NCBI GenBank assembly: GCA_020348625.1
Contig: CP070752.1
Location: 2,996,742-3,029,175, forward strand
Length of the DNA stretch: 32,434 nt
Source of the DNA: Deltaproteobacteria bacterium
GTDB lineage: Bacteria; Desulfobacterota; DSM-4660; Desulfatiglandales; B25-G16
Reading direction: 5' to 3'
A program made the position numbers and the translations under genes. The notes under the pieces were generated by a model. The model did no database searches. It saw only the letters and a list, made by a program, of their open reading frames with translations, and was not told where the DNA came from. Each line of letters begins with the position of its first letter. Positions within the stretch are counted from its first letter, which is position 1. This document shows, in pieces, positions 8,250-17,315 of the stretch.

Positions 8250-8315
8250 CGGTTACCTCTATCCCAAGCAGAGCGCAGCCGGAGGGATCTCTGTGTCGAG
8301 CGCGTACGGTAACCG
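8250..8315 (+). promoter_or_regulatory. Structured leader RNA ahead of the formate dehydrogenase operon
   Basis: CGGTTACC (8250-8257) pairs perfectly with GGTAACCG (8308-8315). Inside it ATCCC (8261-8265) pairs with GGGAT (8284-8288), giving a two-level stem just downstream of the putative start point. The long leader (about 245 bases) contains no convincing gene. A cis-regulatory RNA is possible, but I do not recognise a known riboswitch class, including the molybdenum cofactor motif. Confidence 0.3.
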
Positions 8316-8490
8316 ATCCTCAGAACCATCGAGGTGTCGCTTTGATATGGCGTTTCACCGTCGGTTCTCTGTTTCCTTCCAGAATCTCCTTGTAGGTCTT
8401 GGGGTCAGGTGACGAATAACCGTTCATCGCCCGAGCCTTGGAGGAACCGCACACATTCAGATTCCCGCTTTGCCACCGGGAGGAAAGGCT

Positions 8491-8877
8491 ATGACCCAAG
8501 GAAAAACGGTTCTCATTATCGATGATGATCCCGACTTCGTGGCGGCCATCCAAAGAATCCTAACGACTGCTCACTATCAAGTTGCGACTGCAGGGAGCGT
8601 GGCAGAGGGCATGGAAGCGATCGCCAAAAAAAGACCTGATCTCATCGTGCTTGACGTGATGATGGAAAACTATGATAGTGGCTTCAACATGTGTTACGAT
8701 TTGAAGCACGACCATCGCTACAGAGACATCCCGATTCTGATCATAACAGCGGTTACCGAAGTCACCGGCCTGAAGTTCAGTCCTGAAACCGATGGCGAGT
8801 ACCTTGAGGCGGATGACTATGTGCAGAAGCCGATCAGCGCGGAAGCCCTTTTAGCCAAGGTTAGACAGCTCGTCTAG
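8491..8877 (+). CDS. Single-domain response regulator (formate operon, first gene)
   Basis: 128 residues, receiver only. Acidic residues D11-D12, phosphoacceptor D55 in LIVLDVMMENY, and the conserved Lys in YVQKPISAE. Unlike typical CheY proteins, the segment after the phospho-Asp is extended (MMENYDSGFNM) and another insertion precedes the Lys (TGLKFSPETDGEYL). The receiver protein encoded at 14149-14541 shares both peculiarities, so the two are a distinct subfamily flanking the formate dehydrogenase genes. The start ATG follows GGGAGGAAAGGCT. No DNA-binding domain is present. Confidence 0.9.
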   Translation: MTQGKTVLIIDDDPDFVAAIQRILTTAHYQVATAGSVAEGMEAIAKKRPDLIVLDVMMENYDSGFNMCYDLKHDHRYRDIPILIITAVTEVTGLKFSPETDGEYLEADDYVQKPISAEALLAKVRQLV

Positions 8878-9027
8878 TTTCTGTCGTACGTTCAGCCTTT
8901 GGTTGCCCGCCCTCATGTTCTGTGAAAGGCAGACACCTTTTGCTATAGCTAAGACTCGCGGAAAAGAGGCGTCCGAATCACGAGGGCGAAAACGTATCAA
9001 TTTCCATACCGGTCGGAGTTACAGAAG

Positions 9028-10143
9028 GTGGCTGAGAAAGCCCGCATATTGGTAATCGATGATGAAAAGGTGATCCTCGATTCCTGCACGCGCATCTTGA
9101 CGGAAGAAGGGTACGCCGTAAAAACCGCTGCAAATGGTGAAATAGGGATTAGGCTCTTCCATGAATTCCATCCTGACCTGGTATTGGTCGATCTGAAGAT
9201 GCCCGGAAAGAGTGGTCTTGAAGTCCTGGCGGAGATCGAGCAGGCCAATCCGGATGTGGTCAGGATCGTTATTACCGGGTACGCAACAGTGTCTTCAGCA
9301 GTGGATTCGATGAAAAGAGGGGCCTATGATTTCATACCGAAACCGTTCACTCCCGATGAAATGACCCTCATCATCTCACGGGGGCTCGAAAGACGGCAAC
9401 TGCTTCTCGAGAAACAGGCCCTGAGGTTGGAGCAGGAAAAAACGCGGAGAAATATGGTCTCCCTCGTCTCCCATGAATTACGTGCTCCTCTCGCTGCTGC
9501 GGTGCAATACTTGGAAGTCATTCTCGGGGGCATGGCCGGTGAAATCTCCCTGGACGCCAAGGAAATGATCGATCGCTGCAGCATCAGGCTTAAAGAGCTG
9601 CTGGACCTTTTGAGCCGATGGCTCAGCCTTGCCTCCTTCGATCCGATGAGAATGGCAGAGCATTTCACGGAGGTTGATCTCGTAGAGGTGGCCCGGGAAT
9701 CAATTGAAGGGTTGAAATCCCTGGCCGAAGAAAAGAAAGTCAGTCTTGCGCTCAATACAATCGGGAATTCGGTCCCCATAGAGGGCAACAAAATATCCCT
9801 GGGGGAGATCTTCAACAATGTGATCGGCAATGCCATCAAATACAATAAAGAGAATGGGTGGGTGCGAGTAACCGTGGAGGAGAGGGACCAGGAAGTATTG
9901 ATTGAGATCGGTGATGGCGGTATGGGGATTAAAGAAGAGGATCTGCCGAGAATATTCGATGAGTTCTACCGGGTTGATGGCAGGAGAAATGCCCCTATTA
10001 AGGGATCAGGGCTCGGTTTAGCGATTGTCAAGAGGATGGTCGATGCCCACGGGGGCAGCATTGCTGTGGAAAGCAGATTGGGAGAGGGAACAATCGTTAC
10101 AATACGTTTACCCAGGTCACCTCAGTTTGCCGAAGACGTTTAA
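9028..10143 (+). CDS. Receiver-histidine kinase hybrid, soluble
   Basis: 371 residues. An N-terminal receiver (D11-D12, D55, Lys in FIPKPFTPD) is joined by a coiled-coil-like stretch (about 118-142) to a HisKA domain with His149 in SLVSHELRAPL and an HATPase domain (NNVIGNAIKYN, DGGMGI, FDEFYR, GSGLGLAI). There is no membrane segment and no separate sensor domain, so its input is probably phosphate from another kinase received on D55, making it a relay node. The start is GTG at 9028 with GGAG about 9 bases upstream. It ends 14 bases before the gamma-type subunit gene, so it is part of the formate operon. Confidence 0.9.
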   Translation: MAEKARILVIDDEKVILDSCTRILTEEGYAVKTAANGEIGIRLFHEFHPDLVLVDLKMPGKSGLEVLAEIEQANPDVVRIVITGYATVSSAVDSMKRGAYDFIPKPFTPDEMTLIISRGLERRQLLLEKQALRLEQEKTRRNMVSLVSHELRAPLAAAVQYLEVILGGMAGEISLDAKEMIDRCSIRLKELLDLLSRWLSLASFDPMRMAEHFTEVDLVEVARESIEGLKSLAEEKKVSLALNTIGNSVPIEGNKISLGEIFNNVIGNAIKYNKENGWVRVTVEERDQEVLIEIGDGGMGIKEEDLPRIFDEFYRVDGRRNAPIKGSGLGLAIVKRMVDAHGGSIAVESRLGEGTIVTIRLPRSPQFAEDV

Positions 10144-10157
10144 CAGAGGATAATGAA

Positions 10158-11018
10158 ATGGATCTCGACGCAAGGGGGAAACAAGACGTTGATTTGGTCT
10201 TTGAGCCTAACCTGGCCAGGATAGAAAGAATACTGCCTCAGGTTAAGGACCATCGTCTCTTTCAGCTCAGATTCGTGGATGATTCCGTTGCCGAGGCGTT
10301 TTCACATGTCCCTGGTCAGTTTGTAGAGGTAACCCTGGTCGGCGTCGGTGAGGCACCTGTATCCATATCATCACCGCCGACACGACCCGGGGTCATCGAA
10401 CTGTGCGTTCGAAAGGCGGGATCGGTGACGAGCGCCCTGTTTGAACTCCAGAAGGGCGATCTGGTTGGTCTGCGCGGACCTTTTGGAAGCGGCTTCCCGC
10501 TGGATGTGTTAAAGGGTCAGGATCTGTTACTTGTCGCGGGAGGCCTTGGAATGGCACCTCTGCGCTCTCTCCTGCAGGCCGTTTTGGATAACCGAGCGAG
10601 TTACGGCGACTTGGTCTTGATGTACGGTGCCAGAAATCCCGATGACCTTCTTTTCAAGTACGAACTCCTGGGTTTGATGAACAGAACGGATATTAGGTAC
10701 CTTTTGAGTGTTGATGTGGACGATGAAGGGATCTGGCGTCAGTATATTGGTGTTGTGACCGGGCTGTTTCAGAATGTTCAGCTGAATCCTGATACCACCT
10801 TCTGTGCGTTGTGCGGACCGCCGGTCATGTATCGCTTTGTGGTCAAGGAATTAGTTGAGAGGGCCATTCCAACAGACCGAATATTTGTGTCATTAGAACG
10901 GATGATGCAGTGCGGTGTGGGAAAGTGCGGACACTGTGCCATCGGTGAATACTACTGCTGCACGGACGGGCCGGTCTTTCGGTATTCGGACGTCAGTCAT
11001 ATAGGGGAGGCAATCTAG
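10158..11018 (+). CDS. FAD/NAD(P)-binding oxidoreductase, hydrogenase gamma/AsrB-like subunit
   Basis: 286 residues of the ferredoxin-NADP reductase-like superfamily in its sulfhydrogenase-gamma/anaerobic sulfite reductase B branch. It has an FAD domain (PGQFVEVTL, then PVSISSPPTRPG), an NAD(P) domain (GGLGMAPLRSLL; CGPPVMYRFV) and a C-terminal [2Fe-2S] site with Cys252, Cys257, Cys260 and Cys267/268 (CGVGKCGHCAIG). It would pass electrons between NAD(P)H and the iron-sulfur chain of the formate dehydrogenase. The ATG at 10158 follows AGAGGATA. Its stop codon overlaps the GTG of fdhA by one base, so tight co-translation is expected. Confidence 0.88.
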   Translation: MDLDARGKQDVDLVFEPNLARIERILPQVKDHRLFQLRFVDDSVAEAFSHVPGQFVEVTLVGVGEAPVSISSPPTRPGVIELCVRKAGSVTSALFELQKGDLVGLRGPFGSGFPLDVLKGQDLLLVAGGLGMAPLRSLLQAVLDNRASYGDLVLMYGARNPDDLLFKYELLGLMNRTDIRYLLSVDVDDEGIWRQYIGVVTGLFQNVQLNPDTTFCALCGPPVMYRFVVKELVERAIPTDRIFVSLERMMQCGVGKCGHCAIGEYYCCTDGPVFRYSDVSHIGEAI

Positions 11019-13054
11019 TGTCACACACATTGGTCGTATGCCCATTCTGTGGGTGCGGATGCAATTTCTACCTTGAGGAGAGAGGAGGGCGGGCGGTTGG
11101 CGTGACACCGAGCCGCAATCATCCGGTAAACCAGGGAACGCTGTGTGCGAAGGGGTGGAAAGCACATGAGTTTATCAATCGCCCCGAAAGGCTTCAATCG
11201 CCCATGATTCGAAATGGAGGTCTTGTGAGAGATGCAACGTGGGATGAGGCGTTGGATCTCGTGGCAAACCGGTTCATGGGCATCAAGAAACAATTTGGGA
11301 GTAATGCCTTGGCATTTTTATCCTCAGCCAAGCTCACCAATGAAGAGAACTATCTTTTCATGAAAATGGCTCGGGCAGTCTTTCGGACGAATAACGTCGA
11401 TCATTGTGCCCGTCTTTGACACGCTTCAACGGTGGCCGGGCTGGCCGCCTGTTTCGGCAGTGGTGCCATGACAAATTCGATCCAAGAGTTTGACGACGCT
11501 GAGGTCTTTTTCGTGATCGGCTCGAACACCACAGAACAGCACCCGATGATTGGGGCCCGCATCATGGAGGCCGTAAGGAAAAAGAACGCGCAACTTATCG
11601 TTGCAGATCCCCGTGAAATAAAACTGGCAAAATTGGCCTCCCACCACCTGAAGCAAAAGATGGGCAGCGACGTAGCCTTACTGAACGGTCTGATGCACAT
11701 CATTCTAAACCAAGGGTGGGAGGCAAGAGAGTTTATCGAACAGAGAACGGAGAACTTCGATGCCTTAAAGGATGTTGTTTCCTCTTATACACCTGAAAGG
11801 GTAGCTGAGATAACCGGCGTAGACAAGAGCGCTCTACGAAAGGTTGCTGAAATCTATGCCAAGGCTCCACGGGCCATGCTTGTTTATGCCATGGGGATCA
11901 CACAGCATATTGCCGGGACTGATAATGTAAAATCGTGTGCCAATCTCGCCATGCTCACAGGGCATATTGGTTACCCATCCACTGGGGTTAACCCGCTGAG
12001 GGGCCAGAACAACGTGCAAGGTGCCTGTGACATGGGAGCACTCCCCAATGTATACTCCGGCTATCAGCCCGTTTCAGACCCAAAAATCCGACAGGGGTTT
12101 GAGAAGGCATGGGGTGTAGATAGCCTGAGTGACCATGCTGGACTTACGCTTACGGAGATGATAGATGCCGCTCTCAGCGGAGATATCAAGGCCCTCTATA
12201 TCATGGGGGAAAATCCCGTTGTGAGTGACCCCGATGCACGCCATGTGGTGAGGGCCTTGAGAAGGCTAGATTTCCTGGTGGTGCAGGATATCTTTTTGAC
12301 GGAAACGGCTAGACTTGCCCACGTAGTCCTTCCCGCTTCGAGCTTTGCCGAGAAAATGGGAACATTTACAAATACCGAAAGACGAGTTCAGCTCAGCAGA
12401 CAAGCATTGCCCCCTCTCGAGGGGACTTTGCCTGACTGGAAGATCATTTGCGAACTTTCGTCACGGTGCGGATATGCCATGGGCTACAAGAGCCCTGTGG
12501 AGGTTTTGGATGAGATAAACAAGGTGACGCCTTCTTATGGAGGGATTACCTATGACCGCCTCAGGGATTCGTGGGGCTTGTCCTGGCCCTGCCCTGATGA
12601 GGACCATCCGGGGACACCGTATTTACACAAAGACAAGTTTGCCCGAGGTCTCGGTTTCTTTGATCCCCGGGACTATATTCCACCTGCCGAGCCGCCGGAT
12701 GAACTGTATCCTTTCACGCTCATAACCGGAAGGGTCGGCTTTCAGTTTCATACGGGAACAATGACGCGAAAAACCTCTGTACTCAATAGAGAAGCTCCTG
12801 GATCTGTCCTGGCAATAAACCCAACGGACGCACGAAGGTTGAAGCTGACAGAGGGGAGCACGGTAGCTGTGGAATCCAGGCGCGGTGAACTCCATTTGCC
12901 GGTCCATATAACGACTGACCTACCGGAGACTGTTGTCTTTGGCACCTTTCATTACAGCGAACAGAATATTAATGATTTGACGATTAACGCAGTTGATCCT
13001 GTGGCGAAAATACCGGAATTCAGTTGTGCGGTCAGTATTAGGAGGATCTCATGA
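11018..13054 (+). CDS. fdhA: Formate dehydrogenase catalytic subunit, selenocysteine-containing
   Basis: One 678-residue gene interrupted by an in-frame TGA at 11417-11419 that reads as selenocysteine (residue 134) in the FDH active-site context HCARL-Sec-HASTVAGLA. The conserved His follows the Sec, as in E. coli FdhF. The N-terminus has the [4Fe-4S] motif CPFCGCGC...LCAKGW. Molybdopterin-binding segments follow (GSNTTEQHP, ADPREIKL, LRGQNNVQGACDMG, GENPVVSDPD, TNTERRVQLS). It oxidises formate to CO2, or the reverse, at a bis-MGD Mo or W centre. No signal peptide is seen, so it is cytoplasmic. The start is GTG at 11018 with GGGGAGG upstream. Reading the two frames on either side of the TGA as separate proteins would be wrong. 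Confidence 0.95.
11417..11449 (+). promoter_or_regulatory. Selenocysteine codon and bacterial SECIS hairpin in fdhA
   Basis: After the TGA (11417-11419), GGTGGCC (11431-11437) and GGCCGCC (11443-11449) form a perfect 7-bp stem (one G-U) closing the loop GGGCT. The loop begins 18 bases after the TGA, almost the same spacing as in E. coli fdhF, whose SelB-binding loop contains GGUCU. This supports decoding as selenocysteine, which needs SelA, SelB, SelD and tRNA-Sec from elsewhere in the genome. Confidence 0.85.
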
Positions 13055-14055
13055 AAAGGCTCAGAAAAGAGAATGTTTCACCCTTTCTTAATGAAATGAA
13101 TAAAGAGGAGACGGTATTGTGCCCGCAATGGATCGATAAGAGAGATCTCATGCTCATCCCACTGGGAGACGGCGAGTATACCGGTGACATCGGCAAAACA
13201 ACGATTTCAGCCAAAACCGTTTTGTTTCCGCAGACCGAAGAGATCTTGTTTTTCAAAAGCGATGCGATTTCGAAGATCATTGATTCCTCAAAAACACTGG
13301 TTTTCGGCATAAGGCCCTGTGAAATGAAGGCAATTCAGTTCGTCGACCGCTTCATGACCCGTAACAACTTCCGTGACCCCAATTATTTCGCAAGAAGGGA
13401 AAATGTGACTACCGTTGTTGTTGCCTGCCATGAGCCTCCCAGTGCCACGTGTTTCTGTTCGGATGCCGGGGGAATGCCGTATCTGGAAGAAGGATACGAT
13501 GTTCAATTGTTCGATGCCGGGGACCATTACTTGGCCCTCGCGGGCAGCAAAGCCGGGAAAACGATCTTGGCCGGCGAGTATTTTGAAAAAGGAGATACCG
13601 ATGATACGGTACAGCTCTTGGCGATAAAGAAGAATGCCCTCGCCTCACAGAAGAATGGACCAGGAACGAAGAGGGCGATTGAGGTTCTGCGCGACGGGGA
13701 TCCCGGCCAGGGCTTCTGGGAAACACTGGCAGGCAGATGCATCAACTGCGGCGGATGTGTTTATGTTTGCCCAACCTGTACCTGCTTCAATGTCTACGAT
13801 CTTCCTTTTGACGGCGGGCACGTGCGTCGGCGGAGTTGGGATGCTTGTCTTTATGCCGGTTTCAGCAGAGAGACAAGTGGACATAACCCGAGGCCGACCG
13901 AGGGGTCGAGATTGGCAAGGAGACATGCGCACAAGCTTAAGTACGATGTGATCAACTTTCATGAATGGGGATGTATCGGCTGCGGCAGATGCTCAGACGC
14001 GTGTCCTGTCGGGCTCGGGGCCATAGAGATTATCCAAGAGCTAAACAACTTGTAA
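13051..14055 (+). CDS. Double [4Fe-4S] electron-transfer subunit, hydrogenase beta/AsrA-like
   Basis: 334 residues of the family that includes sulfhydrogenase beta (HydB) and anaerobic sulfite reductase AsrA. The N-terminal two thirds carry the family segments FGIRPCEMKAIQFVDRF and VACHEPPSATCFC. The C-terminus has two ferredoxin-type clusters: Cys230/233/236/240 (CINCGGCVYVC) and Cys308/311/314/318 (CIGCGRCSDAC). It would wire the formate dehydrogenase active site to the FAD/NAD(P) subunit encoded two genes upstream. The start ATG overlaps the fdhA stop as ATGA, with GGAGG 5-9 bases upstream. Confidence 0.88.
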   Translation: MKRLRKENVSPFLNEMNKEETVLCPQWIDKRDLMLIPLGDGEYTGDIGKTTISAKTVLFPQTEEILFFKSDAISKIIDSSKTLVFGIRPCEMKAIQFVDRFMTRNNFRDPNYFARRENVTTVVVACHEPPSATCFCSDAGGMPYLEEGYDVQLFDAGDHYLALAGSKAGKTILAGEYFEKGDTDDTVQLLAIKKNALASQKNGPGTKRAIEVLRDGDPGQGFWETLAGRCINCGGCVYVCPTCTCFNVYDLPFDGGHVRRRSWDACLYAGFSRETSGHNPRPTEGSRLARRHAHKLKYDVINFHEWGCIGCGRCSDACPVGLGAIEIIQELNNL

Positions 14056-14148
14056 CCAGTTTGGAGATCCTTTATAATCACGCCATGCCGCGGCTCCGGC
14101 ATCTTGCTTGTGAGGCGGTCTCTTGGATCGGCACCATGGGGGGCTCAT

Positions 14149-14541
14149 ATGGGTGAAAAGGGCAAAAAGATCTTGATTATCGACGATGATCCCGATTTTG
14201 TTCGCACAACCGGGATCGTTTTGAAATCCGCAGGCTATGAGGTCTTTGAGGCATTGAGCGGTAAAGAAGGCCTCGAAAAATCGAAATCCGATAAACCCGA
14301 CCTGTATATCATAGACCTGATGATGGAGACGTACAGCGAAGGATCGAATATTGTCAGGATTCTCAGCGAGAACACAGAAACAAAGGACAAGCCGAGGATT
14401 ATGATTACCTCCGTCGATCTGAAGGGACCTTGGCAGGCTTATCCGCAGGATGAATGGCTTGCCTGTGACGTCCTCTTGCAGAAACCCGTGTCCCCGGATG
14501 ATCTTTTAAAATGCGTTCGAGACGCATTAACCGGGACATAG
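14149..14541 (+). CDS. Single-domain response regulator (formate operon, last gene)
   Basis: 130 residues, receiver only. D12-D13, phosphoacceptor D56 in LYIIDLMMETY, and Lys in LLQKPVSPDD. It shares with the 8491-8877 product the unusual DxMMExY extension and a longer segment before the Lys. The ATG at 14149 has a GGGG run 6-11 bases upstream; an upstream in-frame start has none. It is 93 bases downstream of the beta-type subunit gene and ends four bases from the oppositely oriented receiver gene. Confidence 0.9.
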   Translation: MGEKGKKILIIDDDPDFVRTTGIVLKSAGYEVFEALSGKEGLEKSKSDKPDLYIIDLMMETYSEGSNIVRILSENTETKDKPRIMITSVDLKGPWQAYPQDEWLACDVLLQKPVSPDDLLKCVRDALTGT

Positions 14542-14545
14542 ATCC

Positions 14546-15172
14546 CTACCAGATCTCAGCGCTGAGTCGCTGCTCCAGCCATTTCCTCTGTACCGGCGTC
14601 AGTGGCCCGGCATTCTTCTCTATCCATTCGATATCACCCGTGAGCACGGCCAGCTTTTCGGGGCCCGTTAAGTCATAGCCTTCTAATGCGTCTGCACCGT
14701 GATAGAGCAGTTGAGCGATGAATTCGCTATCCTTTGCAGCTCGCTCCAGCACCTTTACTACCTCCTGCTTATGAATCAGGGCCTGCTCTTCGGCAGGCTG
14801 ACTCATGGTGATGTCAAGCGCCGAGGCAACCGCCTTGAGCAGCTGATCAGGGGTAAAGGGCTTCTCCAGGTAGTCCGCTGCCCCCAGTTGCATGGCCTGC
14901 ACTGCGGACTGGACAGAAGCGTAACCGGTGATCATGATTACGGCAAGCGACGGTTTCGCCCGCTTGATGTCTCGCAACACCCGCATACCGCCGATATCGG
15001 GCATGCGAATGTCGGTCAGGACAACGTCATAGGAACGATCTATCGCCCAGTCTATTCCTTGCCTGCCGCTCGAGGAGACATCCACCTGGTAGTCCTCCTC
15101 TGAAAGTATCTTGCTCACGCTCTTGAGCACTATATCTTCGTCGTCTATCACGAGGACCTTTGCCTTTTCCAT
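14546..15172 (-). CDS. Response regulator with uncharacterised C-terminal helical domain (copy 2)
   Basis: 208 residues, the same length and layout as the 6174-6800 product: receiver with D10-D11, D54 (VLTDIRMPD), Lys in YLEKPFTPD, then the domain bearing YDLTGPEKLAVLTGDIEWIE and a terminal LSAEIW. The ATG at 15172 follows GAGGAGGAAAAC and is preferred over an upstream start that would run into the kinase gene. It is 17 bases after the Cache/HAMP kinase gene, its likely partner. Here the unit sits next to a NuoF-like gene rather than a CBS gene. Confidence 0.9.
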   Translation of the reverse strand: MEKAKVLVIDDEDIVLKSVSKILSEEDYQVDVSSSGRQGIDWAIDRSYDVVLTDIRMPDIGGMRVLRDIKRAKPSLAVIMITGYASVQSAVQAMQLGAADYLEKPFTPDQLLKAVASALDITMSQPAEEQALIHKQEVVKVLERAAKDSEFIAQLLYHGADALEGYDLTGPEKLAVLTGDIEWIEKNAGPLTPVQRKWLEQRLSAEIW

Positions 15173-15189
15173 AGTTTTCCTCCTCTCGA

Positions 15190-17136
15190 TCACTCGACTG
15201 AATCCTCCAGGCCCTGCACGCTCCCCTCTATCGGTAACCATACGAAGAACCGCGTACCCTTACCCACTTCGCTCTGAACCCTAATCGTTCCACCGTGTCT
15301 CTGCACGATCCCGAGCGAAACCGAAAGGCCGAGTCCGGTACCTTTGCCCACCTCCTTGGTGGTGAAGAAGGGGTCGAACAGCTTGTCGAGGTTCTCGGGC
15401 GGTATGCCGGAACCGGTATCCGCGATGGTAATCTCAACACCCGTGTGACCGGAATCGCTTGAAGATAGGCCTGTAGCTGTATATATATTGATATTATCCC
15501 CCGGTTCAGTAGCGTCAAGGGAGTTTATAATCATGTTTAGCAAAACGCTCTGAAACTGACCGCGGTCCAAGGTAACCTTAGGCAAGTTCTCCCCCGGGCT
15601 AAATCTTATGCTTACCCCTTTGACCAATGCCTGGTTTTCCATCAGTGAAATGGTTGATCTGATGAGATTGTTGACATCGGTTGGCTCCGGAGTCAGCTTT
15701 GTCTGTCGGGAGAACTCAAGCAGTCCCCTTACAACCTTCCTGACCCGCTCCGTGGAATCGATTATTACCTCAAGGTCTGACCGGATATCATCCGCCAGAT
15801 CCTTTCGTCGCAGGAGCATATGCGCGTAACTCAAAACACCGGTGAGCGGGTTATTGATCTCATGAGCAACCCCTGCTGCAAGCCTTCCAACGCTCGCCTG
15901 CTTTTCGGATTGGAGCACCTGGCTTTCGGCCGCCGCCGTCCTCCGCCCCATAGCAGCAACCATATCCAAAAACGTCTTTTGCAATACGCCTATTTCGTCT
16001 TTTGATACCGTGCCGATATCCGGCGTGAGGTCGCCCTCGGATACCTGCTGGCTTGCCCTTATCAATCGGTTCACTGGATTCATAATCTTGTCTGCCAGAA
16101 TGTATCCCAGCCCGATCGCTAAGATCATGCCGGCCACAGTAATTATCACCAAGATAGAGAGGGCATTTCGCCTCATATCGATATACTTGGCTTCCAGTAC
16201 ACCCACATACAGCATTCCCACTCTTTCACCGAAGATATCCTCAATGGGCTCATAGGCTGTTATGTACCAGTCATTAACCACAAACGCCCGGTCGGTCCAC
16301 TTCTTGCCCTCCGTGAGCACATGATCTCTCACCTCTTTCGATACCCTGGTCCCGATGGCGCGCTTTCCTTCAGGGGTAAGGACATTAGTGGATATGCGAA
16401 GGTCATTGAAGAAGATGGTCGCTGTCCCGATACTTCGACCTTTGTAAGTCTCATGCTGAAACACGGTATCTCGCACGGTGTCAACGATGTCGGTGCTCCG
16501 GGTCAACAGAACTCCGCCATAAATTACCCCAAGGAACTCGGCATTTTCAAATATCGGTATTCCAGCGGCAAGGGCCATTCCCGACGTTTCCCCCTTTTCA
16601 TCTCGCGGTGCAGCCCGTGGCGTGGGGATAAATCTGATGTTGGCCTGTTCCGCAAGTTCAGGGTCCTCCGCGGCCAGGAATTCCTTACTCAGAATGACGG
16701 TGCCTGATACCGGGACCATACGATCAATAACACATTTCGCTATGGGGTTAACGACTTCTGCGGTCTTAGAGGCTGCCGAACCCTTTCCAATTCTACAGAG
16801 CGTGGTACCTTCTTTTGTTACTATCCCTGCAAAATCCAGTTCAGCAGTGCGGGCCAGTCTCTCGAGCCTGGAGATGAGATCCGGTATCTCCTTGTTCTCA
16901 AGGGCTAACCGGAATCCCGGCCCCAGGACGGTAGTTGATAAGGGAATTCTGATTGTCTTTATGCGGGTCTGGTATATTTCGCGGGCAGCGTTGAGGTCTA
17001 ACCTGACTCGGTTCGTTGCCTCGCTCAGCACGGACTTGTAGAGAAGCTGAACGCCGATAAAGAGAGAAACCGCACCAACGAGAAGGGAAACCCCCAAAAA
17101 GCTGGCTATGAGCTTGGACCGTGTCGAGTAGAACAT
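15190..17136 (-). CDS. Membrane sensor histidine kinase, Cache-HAMP
   Basis: 648 residues from the ATG at 17136. A first membrane helix (about 9-32) precedes an extracytoplasmic Cache-type sensor region (about 35-320, ending near VNDWYITAYEPIEDIFGERVGMLYVG), a second helix (about 328-350), a HAMP domain, HisKA with His425 in GVAHEINNPL and an HATPase domain (NMIINSLDA, ADTGSGI, FDPFFTTK, GTGLGLSV). Cache domains often bind small organic acids or other metabolites; formate or acetate is conceivable but unproven. It is 179 bases downstream of the NuoF-like gene and 17 before a receiver gene, so it probably belongs to the electron-transfer operon. A TTG two codons upstream is an alternative start. 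Confidence 0.9.
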   Translation of the reverse strand: MFYSTRSKLIASFLGVSLLVGAVSLFIGVQLLYKSVLSEATNRVRLDLNAAREIYQTRIKTIRIPLSTTVLGPGFRLALENKEIPDLISRLERLARTAELDFAGIVTKEGTTLCRIGKGSAASKTAEVVNPIAKCVIDRMVPVSGTVILSKEFLAAEDPELAEQANIRFIPTPRAAPRDEKGETSGMALAAGIPIFENAEFLGVIYGGVLLTRSTDIVDTVRDTVFQHETYKGRSIGTATIFFNDLRISTNVLTPEGKRAIGTRVSKEVRDHVLTEGKKWTDRAFVVNDWYITAYEPIEDIFGERVGMLYVGVLEAKYIDMRRNALSILVIITVAGMILAIGLGYILADKIMNPVNRLIRASQQVSEGDLTPDIGTVSKDEIGVLQKTFLDMVAAMGRRTAAAESQVLQSEKQASVGRLAAGVAHEINNPLTGVLSYAHMLLRRKDLADDIRSDLEVIIDSTERVRKVVRGLLEFSRQTKLTPEPTDVNNLIRSTISLMENQALVKGVSIRFSPGENLPKVTLDRGQFQSVLLNMIINSLDATEPGDNINIYTATGLSSSDSGHTGVEITIADTGSGIPPENLDKLFDPFFTTKEVGKGTGLGLSVSLGIVQRHGGTIRVQSEVGKGTRFFVWLPIEGSVQGLEDSVE

Positions 17137-17315
17137 GGTCAAGTGTCTAAAGTGCGCCCGTCCTGGTGCGACATCATTTGAATAGACGCTTGCTTCTGAT
17201 GTATCACCAATCCTGGTTTATCTTTCCTAAGTCAGGCTTTCCCAGGTCTGGGCCAGGGCTAAAATGCCTAACGTGCCCAGATCTTAAGAGAAAAGCAACA
17301 AAACCTTACCCCTGC

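Noticed and set aside
8320..8553. 77-codon minus-strand open frame, possible transposase remnant
   Set aside because: It overlaps the start of the plus-strand receiver gene and has no recognisable motif or good ribosome binding site.
11018..11419. A separate 133-residue truncated oxidoreductase gene
   Set aside because: Its stop is the selenocysteine TGA of fdhA; the downstream sequence continues the same frame with conserved FDH motifs and a SECIS hairpin.
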